A DNA stretch of 59,771 nt from HKCCE3408 sp039191215. GTDB taxonomy: Bacteria; Pseudomonadota; Alphaproteobacteria; Rhodobacterales; Rhodobacteraceae. The DNA lies in assembly GCA_039191215.1 (NCBI GenBank), contig JBCCXT010000021.1:1-59771 (forward strand), given 5' to 3'. A program made the translations under genes and the position numbers. The notes below the pieces were generated by a model, which was given only the letters and a program-made list of their open reading frames with translations, ran no database searches and had not been told where the DNA came from. Below, in pieces: positions 43,091-52,395 of the stretch. Each line of letters begins with the position of its first letter. The stretch's first letter is position 1.

Positions 43091-43600
43091 TCAGGCTTGT
43101 GAACCTAGATATTGCGACAAGGCCGCAACTTCGGTGGTGCAAAAAAGATGCCCTGCCGTGGATCCCGGTGCTGCCACACGCTCCGGCCGGGCCAATGTCC
43201 CGGTGCTGGCGCTGACCAATTGGAGCAAGGACGGCACACCGGTCGGGCTGCAGCGGATGATGTGCTCTTGCCCGTCTCCGGAGAATTCAATGGCTTCCGC
43301 GCTGACCACGCAGGCCAACAAGCTTGCACTACCGGTGCCGTCCTGCAGGGCCTGACGCGCTGCACCGGTCGTGAGGCGCCCTTCATTGCCTTGGAAGGCG
43401 ATCACGCCGCTGGTTTCCAGGATATCGATGAACTCCAGCGTTTGGTCCATCAAACTGGCGGCATCGGGCTGACCGGCAAAAAGATCGCTGCCACAAAGCT
43501 CCTGCGCGGTTGCTGTGATCGGAACGATCGTGGCGGACAAAGAAACCAAGCCCAGCCGCGCGTAGGCGAGCGTTTTTTTCAATCTGCTAAAATCAACCAT
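43091..43600 (-). CDS. Small exported protein
   Basis: A 169-residue protein with an N-terminal signal (RLGLVSLSATIVPITATAQ) and a mature region with four cysteines (ELCGSDLF, LACVV, RCSPT, FCTTE), suggesting two disulfides. No domain is recognised. It ends 28 bp before the start of the glycosyltransferase gene on the same strand, so co-transcription is likely and a role in a surface-glycan system is possible. Confidence 0.72.
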   Translation of the reverse strand: MVDFSRLKKTLAYARLGLVSLSATIVPITATAQELCGSDLFAGQPDAASLMDQTLEFIDILETSGVIAFQGNEGRLTTGAARQALQDGTGSASLLACVVSAEAIEFSGDGQEHIIRCSPTGVPSLLQLVSASTGTLARPERVAAPGSTAGHLFCTTEVAALSQYLGSQA

Positions 43601-43868
43601 TGCTCATACGTCTCCTGTCCCGTCCCTGTGGCAGGTTCCTCAAACAAATTCAACCGCAGCCGACATGCGGCGGTTACACAGCGTACTCTTATCGCGACCA
43701 GTTGTCCTGTATTAAGGCAAAATTCGGTGCAGAATGTGTGGGGCGGAAGCCAGGACGCGCAATCGGGCGCGGCGTGTCATTGCCTGCATCCCGAGCGCGG
43801 CCGGTCCCACTGATCACGCCACTGGGCACCACTTTGCGCAAGGCTATCCAAGCGGCGGTTGATTGAAG

Positions 43869-45026
43869 CTAAAGCAAGCTTTGCAACATGCTTTGGGATG
43901 GTGTGCCGGTTGCGGGCTGGCCTTGGCTGACCTGATAGGCGCGGATTGCAGCCTCGGTATTGGCGCCGATCACGCCATCTGCACCTTGGGTATCAAAGCC
44001 ACGTGCCGTGAGCCGCTCTTGCAAGGTAATGCGGTCGGCCCTTGTCAGGCCATTCTCATCGGGGGGGAAACTTCCGCGGAAAGGTCCGGCCCCGGCGATG
44101 CGGTCCGCCAGATGTCCAACACCAAGCGCGTAGGAGTCGGATGGATTGTACCGCTTGATGACCCGGAAGTTTGCCGTTGTGCTAAAGCGCGGCCCCCCCG
44201 CCTGCGGCTGGATTACGGTGCCCGTTGGTTCGCCATAACCCACCTCGCCGCCCCAGGGCAGCCCGGGCGTCCAACCGTGGCGGTCGAGATAAGACGCCGT
44301 GGTGGCCAGCGCGTCGGTCGGGTCCGCTGACCAAATGTCGCGTCGCCCATCGCCGGTGAAATCAATGGCGTAGTCCTGAAATACGGTCGGCATACATTGC
44401 GTGTGGCCCATCGCGCCCGCCCAGCTGCCGGTCATCGCCGGGGCCTCGATATCGCCGTTTTGCAAGATCCGCAAAGCCGCGATCAGCTCGCCTTCGAAAT
44501 AGCGGCCGCGGCGCCCCTCATAGGCAAGGGTCGATGTGGCGGATACCACAGGGATCTGACCCTGGCGCTCGCCGTAGAGGCTTTCCAGCCCCCAGATCGC
44601 CGTCAAAATCTCCGCCTCAATCCCGTAACGTGCCTCGATCGCGTCGAGTGTGCTGCGATGCCTGGCAAGCGCTCGTTGCCCTTTCTCGATCCGTTCGTCC
44701 GACGCCGCAATCGACAGGTAATCCTCTAGGCTGCGGCGGAATTCGACCTGGTTGCGGTCGCGGTTGACCACACCCGGCAGAAAACCTGCGCCGCGAAAGG
44801 CGCTCGAAAGGGTCGATTGGGAGATCCCTTGGGCAGTGGCGCGCGACCGGAAGGCGGTCACCCAGGCCGCGTAGTCGTCATTTGGTGCAGGAAGCAGATC
44901 GGGCGGTAATCGGTCCGGTCCAGGTGCTGCGGCATTTTGCAGGTCGAAGCGCGCGCATGCGCCAAGCCCCAGGCTTACCGCGGCCAAACCAAATTGGCGT
45001 CGATTGACCCTCAACGTCGTAACCAC
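43869..45026 (-). CDS. Lytic murein transglycosylase, MltB-like, Tat lipoprotein
   Basis: A 385-residue enzyme cleaving peptidoglycan glycan strands to 1,6-anhydromuropeptides. From the GTG at 45026 (GGGGAGGGG upstream) the N-terminus carries a twin-arginine and lipobox sequence, RVNRRQFGLAAVSLGLGAC, with Cys 24. The transglycosylase domain (about 50-310) has the catalytic Glu in TAIWGLESLYG and SWAGAMGHTQCMPTVF. The C-terminal 60 residues form a peptidoglycan-binding domain (ERLTARGFDTQGADGVIGAN). It lies downstream of the nqr operon and may serve wall turnover. The GTG start is chosen because the frame above it shows no signal. Confidence 0.9.
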   Translation of the reverse strand: MVTTLRVNRRQFGLAAVSLGLGACARFDLQNAAAPGPDRLPPDLLPAPNDDYAAWVTAFRSRATAQGISQSTLSSAFRGAGFLPGVVNRDRNQVEFRRSLEDYLSIAASDERIEKGQRALARHRSTLDAIEARYGIEAEILTAIWGLESLYGERQGQIPVVSATSTLAYEGRRGRYFEGELIAALRILQNGDIEAPAMTGSWAGAMGHTQCMPTVFQDYAIDFTGDGRRDIWSADPTDALATTASYLDRHGWTPGLPWGGEVGYGEPTGTVIQPQAGGPRFSTTANFRVIKRYNPSDSYALGVGHLADRIAGAGPFRGSFPPDENGLTRADRITLQERLTARGFDTQGADGVIGANTEAAIRAYQVSQGQPATGTPSQSMLQSLL

Positions 45027-45327
45027 TTGGTGATCCCCTCCCCGATGAAGGCGAATTGGACGAGGCCTGGGCGATGCAGGCCCTAAATGCGCAATACAAC
45101 AAATCGCTGAGTTATGCATCCGGCAGATCCGCAATTTCGAGGCAGCATCGATGCGAAGCAATTGGCGCTGCGATCACGCGCGCGTTGGGCGCTGTCCAGA
45201 TTAAGCTCCGACGGCAATTAAATTTTGGAACAGCCTGGAAGCGCAGTCGCAGCAATTGGAGCTGATGCGACCCGCCGGTTGGCGGATCGGGCGCGGTAGA
45301 CACAATCGCCGTGCCGCAGCCCGTGGA
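45027..45327. other. Intergenic region after nqrF
   Basis: No convincing gene is seen. It contains a hairpin 40 bp after the nqrF stop and the ribosome site of the transglycosylase gene. The upstream frame of the transglycosylase runs through part of it without a credible start. Confidence 0.5.
45269..45288 (-). terminator. Hairpin downstream of the nqr operon
   Basis: In the minus-strand RNA GAUCCGCC and GGCGGGUC pair over eight positions (one G-U) closing an AACC loop, 40 bases after the nqrF stop. No U-run follows, so it may be a partial terminator or an RNA-stabilising hairpin. Confidence 0.45.
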
Positions 45328-46551
45328 TTAGCCGCCGAAATCATCCAACATGATGTCTTCGGGGTCAACGCCCAGCTCAACCAACATGTTGATGCAAGAC
45401 TGGTTCATAATAGGCGGACCGCACATGTAGTATTCGCAATCTTCGGGTGCGGGATGATCTTTGAGGTATTCGTCGTGCAGCACATTGTGGATGAACCCGG
45501 TATAGCCGGTCCATTCGTCATCCGGCTGGGCATCGGAGAGCGCAACATGCCATTCAAAGTTGTCAAATTCCTCGGCCAGTTCGTCGAAATCCTCGACAAA
45601 AAACATCTCTTTCTTTGAGCGTGCGCCGTACCAGAAGGTGATCTTTCGGTCGCGGTTTTTCAGCCGTTTGAGTTGGTCGAAAATATGGCTGCGCATCGGT
45701 GCCATGCCCGCGCCGCCGCCGATGAACACCATCTCCTTCTGGGTCTTGCGGGCGAAAAACTCGCCGAAAGGCCCCGATATAGTGACCTTGTCGCCGGGTT
45801 TGAGATTGAAGATGTAGGACGACATCTTGCCCGGCGGGATGCCGTCAGAGCCCGGCGGTGGAGAGGCGACCCGCACATTGAGCATGATCAGCCCCTTCTC
45901 CTCGGGGTAATTGGCCATTGAATAGGCCCGCTCAATCGCTTCGGGGACGTTAGATTTGTACTGCCAGAGGTTAAACTTATCCCAGTCCTCGCGGTATTCG
46001 TCCTGCACGTCGAAATCGGTGTAGCTGAGCGTATGGGCCGGCGCTTCGATCTGGATATAACCGCCAGCGCGGAAGGCCACGTCTTCGCCTTCGGGCAGCT
46101 CAAGTACCAGGTTTTTGATGAAGGTCGCCACGTTCTCATTCGAGCGTACGGTGCATTCCCATTTCTTGACGCCGAAGACCTCTTCGGGAACCTCGACCTC
46201 CATGTCTTGCTTGACCGCAACCTGGCAAGACAACCGATCACCGCTGGCGGCATCGCGCTTGGTGATATGGCCCTCTTCTGTGGGCAGGATTGACCCACCG
46301 CCGGAATGAATTTTTACCCGGCATTGCGCGCAGGTACCCCCGCCACCACAGGCCGAGGGCACAAAAAGCTGCTGTTCGGCCAGCGTCTGCAAAAGCTTGC
46401 CGCCAGCAGGCACCGAGATCGTCTTTTCGCCGTTGATCGTGATGTTGACATTGCCGCTTGAGACAAGCCGCGAACGCGCCAGCAAGATAATCGTGACAAG
46501 TGCCAGCACGATCACGGTGAACAGGATGATGCCAAGGCCAAACGTTGCCAT
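45328..46551 (-). CDS. nqrF: NqrF, NADH-oxidising subunit of the Na+-pumping NADH:quinone reductase
   Basis: NqrF accepts electrons from NADH through FAD and passes them via a [2Fe-2S] centre to the other subunits. The 407-residue sequence has an N-terminal membrane anchor (FGLGIILFTVIVLALVTIILL), then the ferredoxin cysteines at residues 68, 74, 77 and 109 (PSACGGGGTCAQC, RLSC), an FAD-binding region with RAYSMANYPEEKG, and an NADH-binding part with FIGGGAGMAPMRSHIF. It closes the nqrABCDEF operon, 13 bp after nqrE. It is complete and has all cofactor ligands. Confidence 0.97.
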   Translation of the reverse strand: MATFGLGIILFTVIVLALVTIILLARSRLVSSGNVNITINGEKTISVPAGGKLLQTLAEQQLFVPSACGGGGTCAQCRVKIHSGGGSILPTEEGHITKRDAASGDRLSCQVAVKQDMEVEVPEEVFGVKKWECTVRSNENVATFIKNLVLELPEGEDVAFRAGGYIQIEAPAHTLSYTDFDVQDEYREDWDKFNLWQYKSNVPEAIERAYSMANYPEEKGLIMLNVRVASPPPGSDGIPPGKMSSYIFNLKPGDKVTISGPFGEFFARKTQKEMVFIGGGAGMAPMRSHIFDQLKRLKNRDRKITFWYGARSKKEMFFVEDFDELAEEFDNFEWHVALSDAQPDDEWTGYTGFIHNVLHDEYLKDHPAPEDCEYYMCGPPIMNQSCINMLVELGVDPEDIMLDDFGG

Positions 46552-46564
46552 GTCAAATGCTCCC

Positions 46565-47173
46565 TTAGAGGTTCACGCCTGAGAACGACATGAAGGCCAT
46601 CGCCATCAGGCCGGCCGTGATGAAAGTGATGCCTAGGCCTTGAAGACCATCGGGAATATCAGAGTATTTCAGCTTTTCGCGCACCCCGGCCATTGCGGTG
46701 ATCGCCAGCGCCCAGCCAAAGCCGGACGAGGCGCCATAGGTGACGGACTCGACGAAGTTGTAATCCCGCTCCACCATGAAAAGCGAGCCGCCCAGGATCG
46801 CGCAGTTCACCGTGATCAATGGCAGAAACACACCTAACGCATTGTAAAGCGGCGGGAAATACTTATCGAGCACCATTTCGAGGATCTGCACCAAGGCGGC
46901 GATAACACCGATATATGAAATCAGACCCAGAAAAGTAAGATCGACATCGTCAAATCCCGCCCAAGACAGCGCACCGGGCGCCAGAATATAGTTCAGGATC
47001 AGGTTGTTGGCCGGAACCGTGATCGATTGCACGATCATCACCGAGATGCCCAAACCGATGGCCGTGGCGATCTTTTTCGACACCGCAATAAAGGTGCACA
47101 TGCCGAGGAAGAAAGACAGCGCCAGGTTTTCGACAAAGATCGCCCGGACGGCCAGCGAGATCAGCTCCTCCAT
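46565..47173 (-). CDS. nqrE: NqrE, membrane subunit of Na+-NQR
   Basis: A 202-residue membrane subunit with six hydrophobic segments. It shares with NqrD a cysteine-containing arrangement that holds an iron centre in the membrane; the visible parts are LSFFLGMCTFIAVSK and NCAILGGSLFMVERD. The start overlaps the nqrD stop by one base (TGATG), which is standard for this operon. NqrD and NqrE form the core of the electron and sodium path. Confidence 0.97.
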   Translation of the reverse strand: MEELISLAVRAIFVENLALSFFLGMCTFIAVSKKIATAIGLGISVMIVQSITVPANNLILNYILAPGALSWAGFDDVDLTFLGLISYIGVIAALVQILEMVLDKYFPPLYNALGVFLPLITVNCAILGGSLFMVERDYNFVESVTYGASSGFGWALAITAMAGVREKLKYSDIPDGLQGLGITFITAGLMAMAFMSFSGVNL

Positions 47174-47826
47174 CAGTGGGCCTCCACCGTCTGGATTTTG
47201 AACTCACGCTCTTCAACCTGTTCGGGCTTCCAGGACCGGAACGCCCAGATGATCAACCCGATGATGAAAAACGCCGATGGCGGCAGCAGCAACAGACCGT
47301 TGGGCACATACCAGCCGCCGTTATTGACCGTCTCCATGATGGTTATGCCAAAGAGGCTGCCCGATCCGAAGAACTCGCGGATGACGGCCACCAGCATCAG
47401 GATCAACCCATAGCCCATCCCGTTGCCGACCCCATCAATGAAGCTGTCGAGCGGCGGGTTCTTCATCGCAAAAGCTTCCGCCCGGCCCATGACAATGCAA
47501 TTGGTGATGATCAGCCCGACAAACACCGACAATGTCTTGGAGATCTCAAACGCAAACGCCTTGAGCAACTGATCGACCAGGATCACCAGCGAGGCGATGA
47601 TGACCATCTGCACAATGATCCGGATGCTACCGGGGATCTGGCTGCGGATCATCGAGATAAACATCGACGAAAAACCGGTGACAAAGATCACCGCGATGGC
47701 CATCACGACGGAGACTTGCATCGAGGAGGTGACAGCGAGGGCAGAACAAATCCCCAAGACCTGAAGCGTGATTGGGTTGTTGTCGACCAGCGGGTCGATC
47801 AGCATTTCTCTGCGTTTATGGGCCAT
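47173..47826 (-). CDS. nqrD: NqrD, membrane subunit of Na+-NQR
   Basis: A 217-residue membrane subunit with six predicted segments, pseudo-symmetric to NqrE. The cysteine-bearing segments are LQVLGICSALAVTSSM and VGLIITNCIVMGRAEAFA. It starts at an ATG overlapping the nqrC stop by one base and is complete. It has no soluble domain. Confidence 0.97.
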   Translation of the reverse strand: MAHKRREMLIDPLVDNNPITLQVLGICSALAVTSSMQVSVVMAIAVIFVTGFSSMFISMIRSQIPGSIRIIVQMVIIASLVILVDQLLKAFAFEISKTLSVFVGLIITNCIVMGRAEAFAMKNPPLDSFIDGVGNGMGYGLILMLVAVIREFFGSGSLFGITIMETVNNGGWYVPNGLLLLPPSAFFIIGLIIWAFRSWKPEQVEEREFKIQTVEAH

Positions 47827-48641
47827 CAGATGTTCCCCGCGCTCAGGTTTTCCAGGAAGGGGCCGTAGCCTGCCTCACCCATCCAAAAGCGGATGAGGTT
47901 GTGGACGCCCACCGTCGTTAGTGTCGCGCCCGCAAGCGCGTCGATGTGATACTCCTCGCCCGCAGGCGGCGGCGTCTTGGTCACGCTGATCTGCAGCTCA
48001 CCGCCCTCATCGCTCAGCAATGCGCCGTTCCATTGGGCGCGCCACCGCGGGTTATCGACCTCTGCCCCCAGACCCGGCGTCTCAGCATGTTCGTAGAATT
48101 GCAGGCCGAAGATCTCATTGCCGTCTTCTTCGATGGCGATGTAGCCGTAAAGCGTCGACCAGAGCCCATAGCCATGGACAGGCAGGATCACACGGTCGAT
48201 ATCACCCGCATTATCGCGCAACAAATAGACGGTCACAAAATTGCTTTGGCGCCCGATACTGGCCGGGTCGTCGTCAAGCTCCCGCGAGAGTGCGGGATCA
48301 TCAGCGGCCGCTCGGTCGTCAAAAGTGGTGGCATCAAACTGATCGCTGAATGTTCCGGTCGCCAGTTCCAGCACGTGCGGCTCGAACGCCGCGAAGGCTT
48401 CGGCGACATTGGCGTCTGGATCGAAGATGCCCGCAACCTGGAGGATATTGCGCTGCCGGTCTTGGGACGCATTAATCGCTTGGATCGGGCGCAAGGCAAC
48501 AGCCGCGGCGGAGACGACCATTGACGCTGCCAGGCACAGGGAGACTGCCACAAAAACCGTTTTCGGCACCGAATCCGGCGGCAAGGCAAGAAAGCGGCGA
48601 AAGGCGCTTTGCGGTTTTTGGTTGTCGTCTTGGTCAGGCAT
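47826..48641 (-). CDS. nqrC: NqrC, flavinylated subunit of Na+-NQR
   Basis: NqrC carries a covalently attached FMN on a Thr, placed by ApbE. The 271-residue sequence has one membrane segment near residues 27-50 (VPKTVFVAVSLCLAASMVV), a periplasmic FMN-binding domain with YGYIAIEEDGNEIFGLQFYE and GLGAEVDNPRWRAQW, and the flavinylation site DALAGATLTT with Thr near residue 240. The usual motif is S/T-G-A-T; here Ala replaces the Ser, although the attachment Thr is kept. It overlaps nqrB by eight bases. Confidence 0.96.
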   Translation of the reverse strand: MPDQDDNQKPQSAFRRFLALPPDSVPKTVFVAVSLCLAASMVVSAAAVALRPIQAINASQDRQRNILQVAGIFDPDANVAEAFAAFEPHVLELATGTFSDQFDATTFDDRAAADDPALSRELDDDPASIGRQSNFVTVYLLRDNAGDIDRVILPVHGYGLWSTLYGYIAIEEDGNEIFGLQFYEHAETPGLGAEVDNPRWRAQWNGALLSDEGGELQISVTKTPPPAGEEYHIDALAGATLTTVGVHNLIRFWMGEAGYGPFLENLSAGNI

Positions 48642-49833
48642 GTCGCTTCGCCCTACGTTTGATATTCGCCTGCACGACGAAATAGTCGATCAGTGGCGCA
48701 AAGACGTTGCCAAAGAGAATAGCCAGCATCATGCCCTCCGGGAAGGCCGGGTTTATCACCCGGATCAGCACCACCATCACGCCAATCAGCGCGCCGTAAT
48801 AGTACCGCCCCGCATTGGTATGGGCGCCCGAAACAGGCTCCGTCACCATGAAAACAAGGCCGAACGCGTAGCCGCCTACCACCAGATGCCAGTACCAGGG
48901 CATGGCAAACATCGGATTACTGTCCGAGCCGATCCAATTGAGCAGCAGCGAGAACCCGATCATGCCGCCCAGACAGCCCAACACCATTCGGAAATTGGCG
49001 ATCCGCGTTGCCAGCAGGAAGGCTAAGCCGATGAGACAGGCCAGCGTCGAGGTCTCACCCAATGAGCCCGGAATAAATCCAAGAAAGCTGTCCCACCACG
49101 TCATCCCGCGCGCAGCGAGTTCTTGGAAACCATCGGCCGCCGAGACCGCCAGCGCGGTTGCGCCCGAGAAGCCGTCAACCGGCACCCAGACGCTGTCGCC
49201 AGACAATTGCGCGGGATAGGCGAAATACAGAAACGCCCGCCCGGTCAGCGCGGGGTTGAGGAAGTTTTTGCCGGTTCCGCCAAACACTTCTTTGCCGATG
49301 ACGACGCCAAAGATGATACCAAGGGCGACTTGCCAAAGCGGCGTTGTTGCCGGCACGATGAGCGTATAAAGCATTGACGAGACAAGAAAACCTTCGTTCA
49401 CCTCGTGCTTTCGGATGGTCGCAAACAGCACTTCGAACGCGCCGCCTGCCACAAGCGTGGTGATGTAGATGGGCAGAAAATAGAGAAGGCCGTGCAAAAG
49501 ATTGGCGATCGGATTTGCGGGATTGAACCCAATGCCCAATGTGCCAATGATCCATGCGCGCCAGCCTGACGGGCCAAATTCCGCAATCGCCAGATTCGTC
49601 TGATACCCAGTATTGTAAAGCGCCATCAAGATACACGGGATCGTCGCCAGCACGACATAAGTCATGATGCGCTTCATATCGATATATGAACGCGCATGTG
49701 GGGCGGCGGTGGTTACCGTCTTGGGCGTGTAGAGAAAGCTTTCCACCATCTCATAGATGGGGAAGTAGCGTTCCCACTTGCCGCCCTTCTCGAAATGCGG
49801 CTCGATAGTGTCGAAGAAGCTGCGCAAGCCCAT
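48634..49833 (-). CDS. nqrB: NqrB, flavinylated membrane subunit of Na+-NQR
   Basis: A 399-residue membrane subunit that carries covalent FMN and riboflavin and takes part in sodium movement and quinone reduction. The FMN site is DGFSGATALAVSA, with Thr 226, in full agreement with the ApbE consensus. Other landmarks are FFDTIEPHFEKGGKWERYFP at the N-terminus and TGKNFLNPALTGRAFLYFAY. About ten membrane segments are present. It begins four bases after the nqrA stop. Confidence 0.97.
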   Translation of the reverse strand: MGLRSFFDTIEPHFEKGGKWERYFPIYEMVESFLYTPKTVTTAAPHARSYIDMKRIMTYVVLATIPCILMALYNTGYQTNLAIAEFGPSGWRAWIIGTLGIGFNPANPIANLLHGLLYFLPIYITTLVAGGAFEVLFATIRKHEVNEGFLVSSMLYTLIVPATTPLWQVALGIIFGVVIGKEVFGGTGKNFLNPALTGRAFLYFAYPAQLSGDSVWVPVDGFSGATALAVSAADGFQELAARGMTWWDSFLGFIPGSLGETSTLACLIGLAFLLATRIANFRMVLGCLGGMIGFSLLLNWIGSDSNPMFAMPWYWHLVVGGYAFGLVFMVTEPVSGAHTNAGRYYYGALIGVMVVLIRVINPAFPEGMMLAILFGNVFAPLIDYFVVQANIKRRAKRHA

Positions 49834-49837
49834 GGGA

Positions 49838-51184
49838 CTAGCCCTCCTTTTCGATCTTTGTCAGGCAATCGCGCAAGGCCAGCCCGTATTCGTATTTTGC
49901 CGGGCAGGCAAAGCCGACCAAGCCCAAATCCTCTTCGTCAAGCTCCAATGCACCAAGTGCCTGGGCCTGATCCGTATCCATAACCAGTAATGCACGCAAA
50001 AGTTGCGTTGGAAGAAAATCCTGCGGCATCAATTCCTCGAACGTACCAAGCGGCACCATCGCGCGGCGCCCGCCATTGAGGTTTGATGTCAGCGGGAATT
50101 CCCGCCGGGCCAGGGCAGAGCCCAGCACAGGTTGCACGGCGTATTTCGACACCATAGGGCGGATCCAGCCCATCGGTATCTGTTTATTGTCTTCTTCGAT
50201 CAGCGTGATTTGCCGGGCGTAGCGGCCGAGATAGGCGTTATCGCCTTCGCCCGCGCGTCCGCTCAGCACGGAGCCGGAGATAATGCGAACGGGCAAGCTA
50301 TCGGGCAGGTCATCGGCGCTGATCTCTTCCATATTCGCGCCGTCAAATGTGCGCACCAATCGCGGCTCGGCGCAGACCGGGCCGGCCAAGGAAATCAAGC
50401 GCGAAGGCTTGTACTGACCCGTTAACATCAACCTGCCGATGGTGAGCACGTCCTGATAGCCAATCGTCCAGACAAATCTGCTCGCCGAAGGGGGCTCCAG
50501 GAAATGCATATGCGTGCCGGCCAGACCAGCCGGGTGCGGGCCTGAAAACGCCGCTGCCTCCACACCGGGTTGGTCGGCACCCGGAACCCCGGCACCGTCG
50601 GTATGGCACAGGTAAGTCGCCCCATCCGACAGGGTCGCGACCGCAGCCAAACCCGCTTCGAACGCCTCGGGCTCTTCGGCGATGACCAAGGCGGCATCCG
50701 GCGCCAGGGGTTCGGTATCCATCGCCGTCACGTAAATCGCCGCCGGTCGAGTCGCCGGTTCGGGCACTTTTGAATAGGGCCGCGTGCGGAAGGACGTCCA
50801 AAGCCCTGCGACGCAAAGTCGCTCCACCAAACCCTCTGGCGTGGCCGGATCACCGACATGTGAGAAGTCCACAGGGTCTGCAGCGGCCGGATCTGCCTCA
50901 ATCTCGATGCTAATCAGACGCCGCCGGGCACCGCGATTGACCGCTTTGATTCGCCCCGACACGGGTGCTGTGATGTTCGCTTCCGGCACCGCTTTGTTGA
51001 CCATAAGCGGCGCGCCTGCGCCCACAACATCGCCTTCCGCGACTAATACACTGGGCTTTAAGTCCAAATAATCGTCGCCCAGCACGCCATAGCGGCGCAC
51101 CTCCGGGCATTTCCCGATAGACTGCTTGGGCGCGCCCATGATCGGAACAGCCAAGCCTCGACGTAGCGTGAATTGCTTCAACAC
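49838..51184 (-). CDS. nqrA: NqrA, ubiquinone-binding subunit of Na+-NQR
   Basis: A 448-residue cytoplasmic-side subunit without membrane segments, as in the family; it is associated with ubiquinone binding. The start is a GTG at 51184, giving LKQFTLRRGLAVPIMGAPKQ; a TTG codon follows it directly. Landmarks are YGVLGDDYLDLKPSVLVAEG and VSGRIKAVNRGARRRLISIE. It is the first gene of nqrABCDEF and is divergent from apbE, so the 135 bp between them should hold both promoters. Confidence 0.96.
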   Translation of the reverse strand: MLKQFTLRRGLAVPIMGAPKQSIGKCPEVRRYGVLGDDYLDLKPSVLVAEGDVVGAGAPLMVNKAVPEANITAPVSGRIKAVNRGARRRLISIEIEADPAAADPVDFSHVGDPATPEGLVERLCVAGLWTSFRTRPYSKVPEPATRPAAIYVTAMDTEPLAPDAALVIAEEPEAFEAGLAAVATLSDGATYLCHTDGAGVPGADQPGVEAAAFSGPHPAGLAGTHMHFLEPPSASRFVWTIGYQDVLTIGRLMLTGQYKPSRLISLAGPVCAEPRLVRTFDGANMEEISADDLPDSLPVRIISGSVLSGRAGEGDNAYLGRYARQITLIEEDNKQIPMGWIRPMVSKYAVQPVLGSALARREFPLTSNLNGGRRAMVPLGTFEELMPQDFLPTQLLRALLVMDTDQAQALGALELDEEDLGLVGFACPAKYEYGLALRDCLTKIEKEG

Positions 51185-51318
51185 TCAGCACCTTTGTTCG
51201 TATTTTGTAGGGTTATGCACGGACCATTGGACAGGCGAAAGACTTCTTCTGTAGCGGCAATTTAACTTTTCTGCTTGAATTGATCTAGATACTCGCGGAC
51301 AAGCCGCATGCTCGTGTG

Positions 51319-52377
51319 ATGAGCGACCAACCCTCAACCAGAGGTAAAGAATTGGCCGAATTTCTCACTTTCACCCGACGTTCGATCCTGTCCATGCCGC
51401 TGCCCTTTGTGCTTGCCGGTTGCCAGCGCGGCCCATCGGTATTTTCGCTGACGGGCCAGACGATGGGCACGCATTACTCGGTCATTGCCATCGATGAGAG
51501 CCGCGACTTGGATGAACGCCAGGTCACCCAGGCCGTCGAACGCGCGCTGGCTGAGGTCAATGCGCAAATGTCCAACTGGGATGCGGGCTCGGAGATCTCG
51601 CGCTTCAATGCACAAACCGGCACGGAGCCGGTGGCACTCTCTGCGCCACTGGCTGAGGTCATGACCGCAGCCGAAATGGTTCACGCCGCCTCAGACGGCC
51701 GGTTTGATACCACGATGGGCCCACTCATTGAGCTGTGGGGGTTCGGCGCGCCCGGCGCGGGCGAAATGCCGCGCGACGCAGAGATTGCTGATGCGCTGGA
51801 CCGGTCCGGCCATGCCCGCACTTTGCAGCTTGGTGGTGGCACGCTGCAAAAGCTCCAACCCGGTGCCCAGGTCTACCTGGCAGCGATCGGCAAAGGCTAC
51901 GGCGCCGATCAAGTTGGCCGTGCGTTGGAGGGCCTGGGGATCGGCAACTTCATGGTCGAAATCGGCGGCGACCTTTACGCGTCGGGCCGCAATGCAGACG
52001 GATTGCCCTGGCAGATCGGCGTTGAAACGCCCTCGACGCAGCTCAGCGGCGTGCATGAGGTTGTGGGCCTGTCGGGCATGGGGCTCGCATCCTCGGGCGA
52101 TTACCGCAACTTCTTTGAACGTGAAGGCGCGCGCTATTCCCACGTTATCGATCCCGCGACCGGCTACCCGATCGACCACACAACGGGCTCTGCAACCGTG
52201 ATTGCGGACAACGCGATGCTGGCTGATGCTTGGGCCACTGCAATGCTGACGCTCGGCCGAGAACGGGGATTGGAGATTGCTCAATCTCGCAATATTGCCG
52301 TTATGTTTATTGATCGTGATGGCGAGGGCGGCTTTACGACAGCAACGAGCTTGCGGTACGACGAAGTGGTAGCATAG
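51319..52377 (+). CDS. apbE: ApbE, FMN transferase for Na+-NQR
   Basis: ApbE attaches FMN from FAD to Thr residues of NqrB and NqrC on the periplasmic side. The 352-residue sequence has a probable Tat lipoprotein signal (FTRRSILSMPLPFVLAGC, Cys 35) and then the family motifs TMGTHYSVIAIDE, FDTTMGPLIELWGFG, LAAIGKGYGADQ, NFMVEIGGDLYASG and SHVIDPATGYPID with the metal-binding residues. The start is the ATG at 51319, right after a GTG in frame. It is followed by nqrM after 18 bp. Confidence 0.95.
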   Translation: MSDQPSTRGKELAEFLTFTRRSILSMPLPFVLAGCQRGPSVFSLTGQTMGTHYSVIAIDESRDLDERQVTQAVERALAEVNAQMSNWDAGSEISRFNAQTGTEPVALSAPLAEVMTAAEMVHAASDGRFDTTMGPLIELWGFGAPGAGEMPRDAEIADALDRSGHARTLQLGGGTLQKLQPGAQVYLAAIGKGYGADQVGRALEGLGIGNFMVEIGGDLYASGRNADGLPWQIGVETPSTQLSGVHEVVGLSGMGLASSGDYRNFFEREGARYSHVIDPATGYPIDHTTGSATVIADNAMLADAWATAMLTLGRERGLEIAQSRNIAVMFIDRDGEGGFTTATSLRYDEVVA

Positions 52378-52395
52378 TCAAAAAGGCGCACCCAT

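Noticed and set aside
43600..43866. An 88-codon plus-strand frame between the exported protein and the transglycosylase
   Set aside because: No ribosome site or domain, and composition unlike coding sequence of the neighbours.
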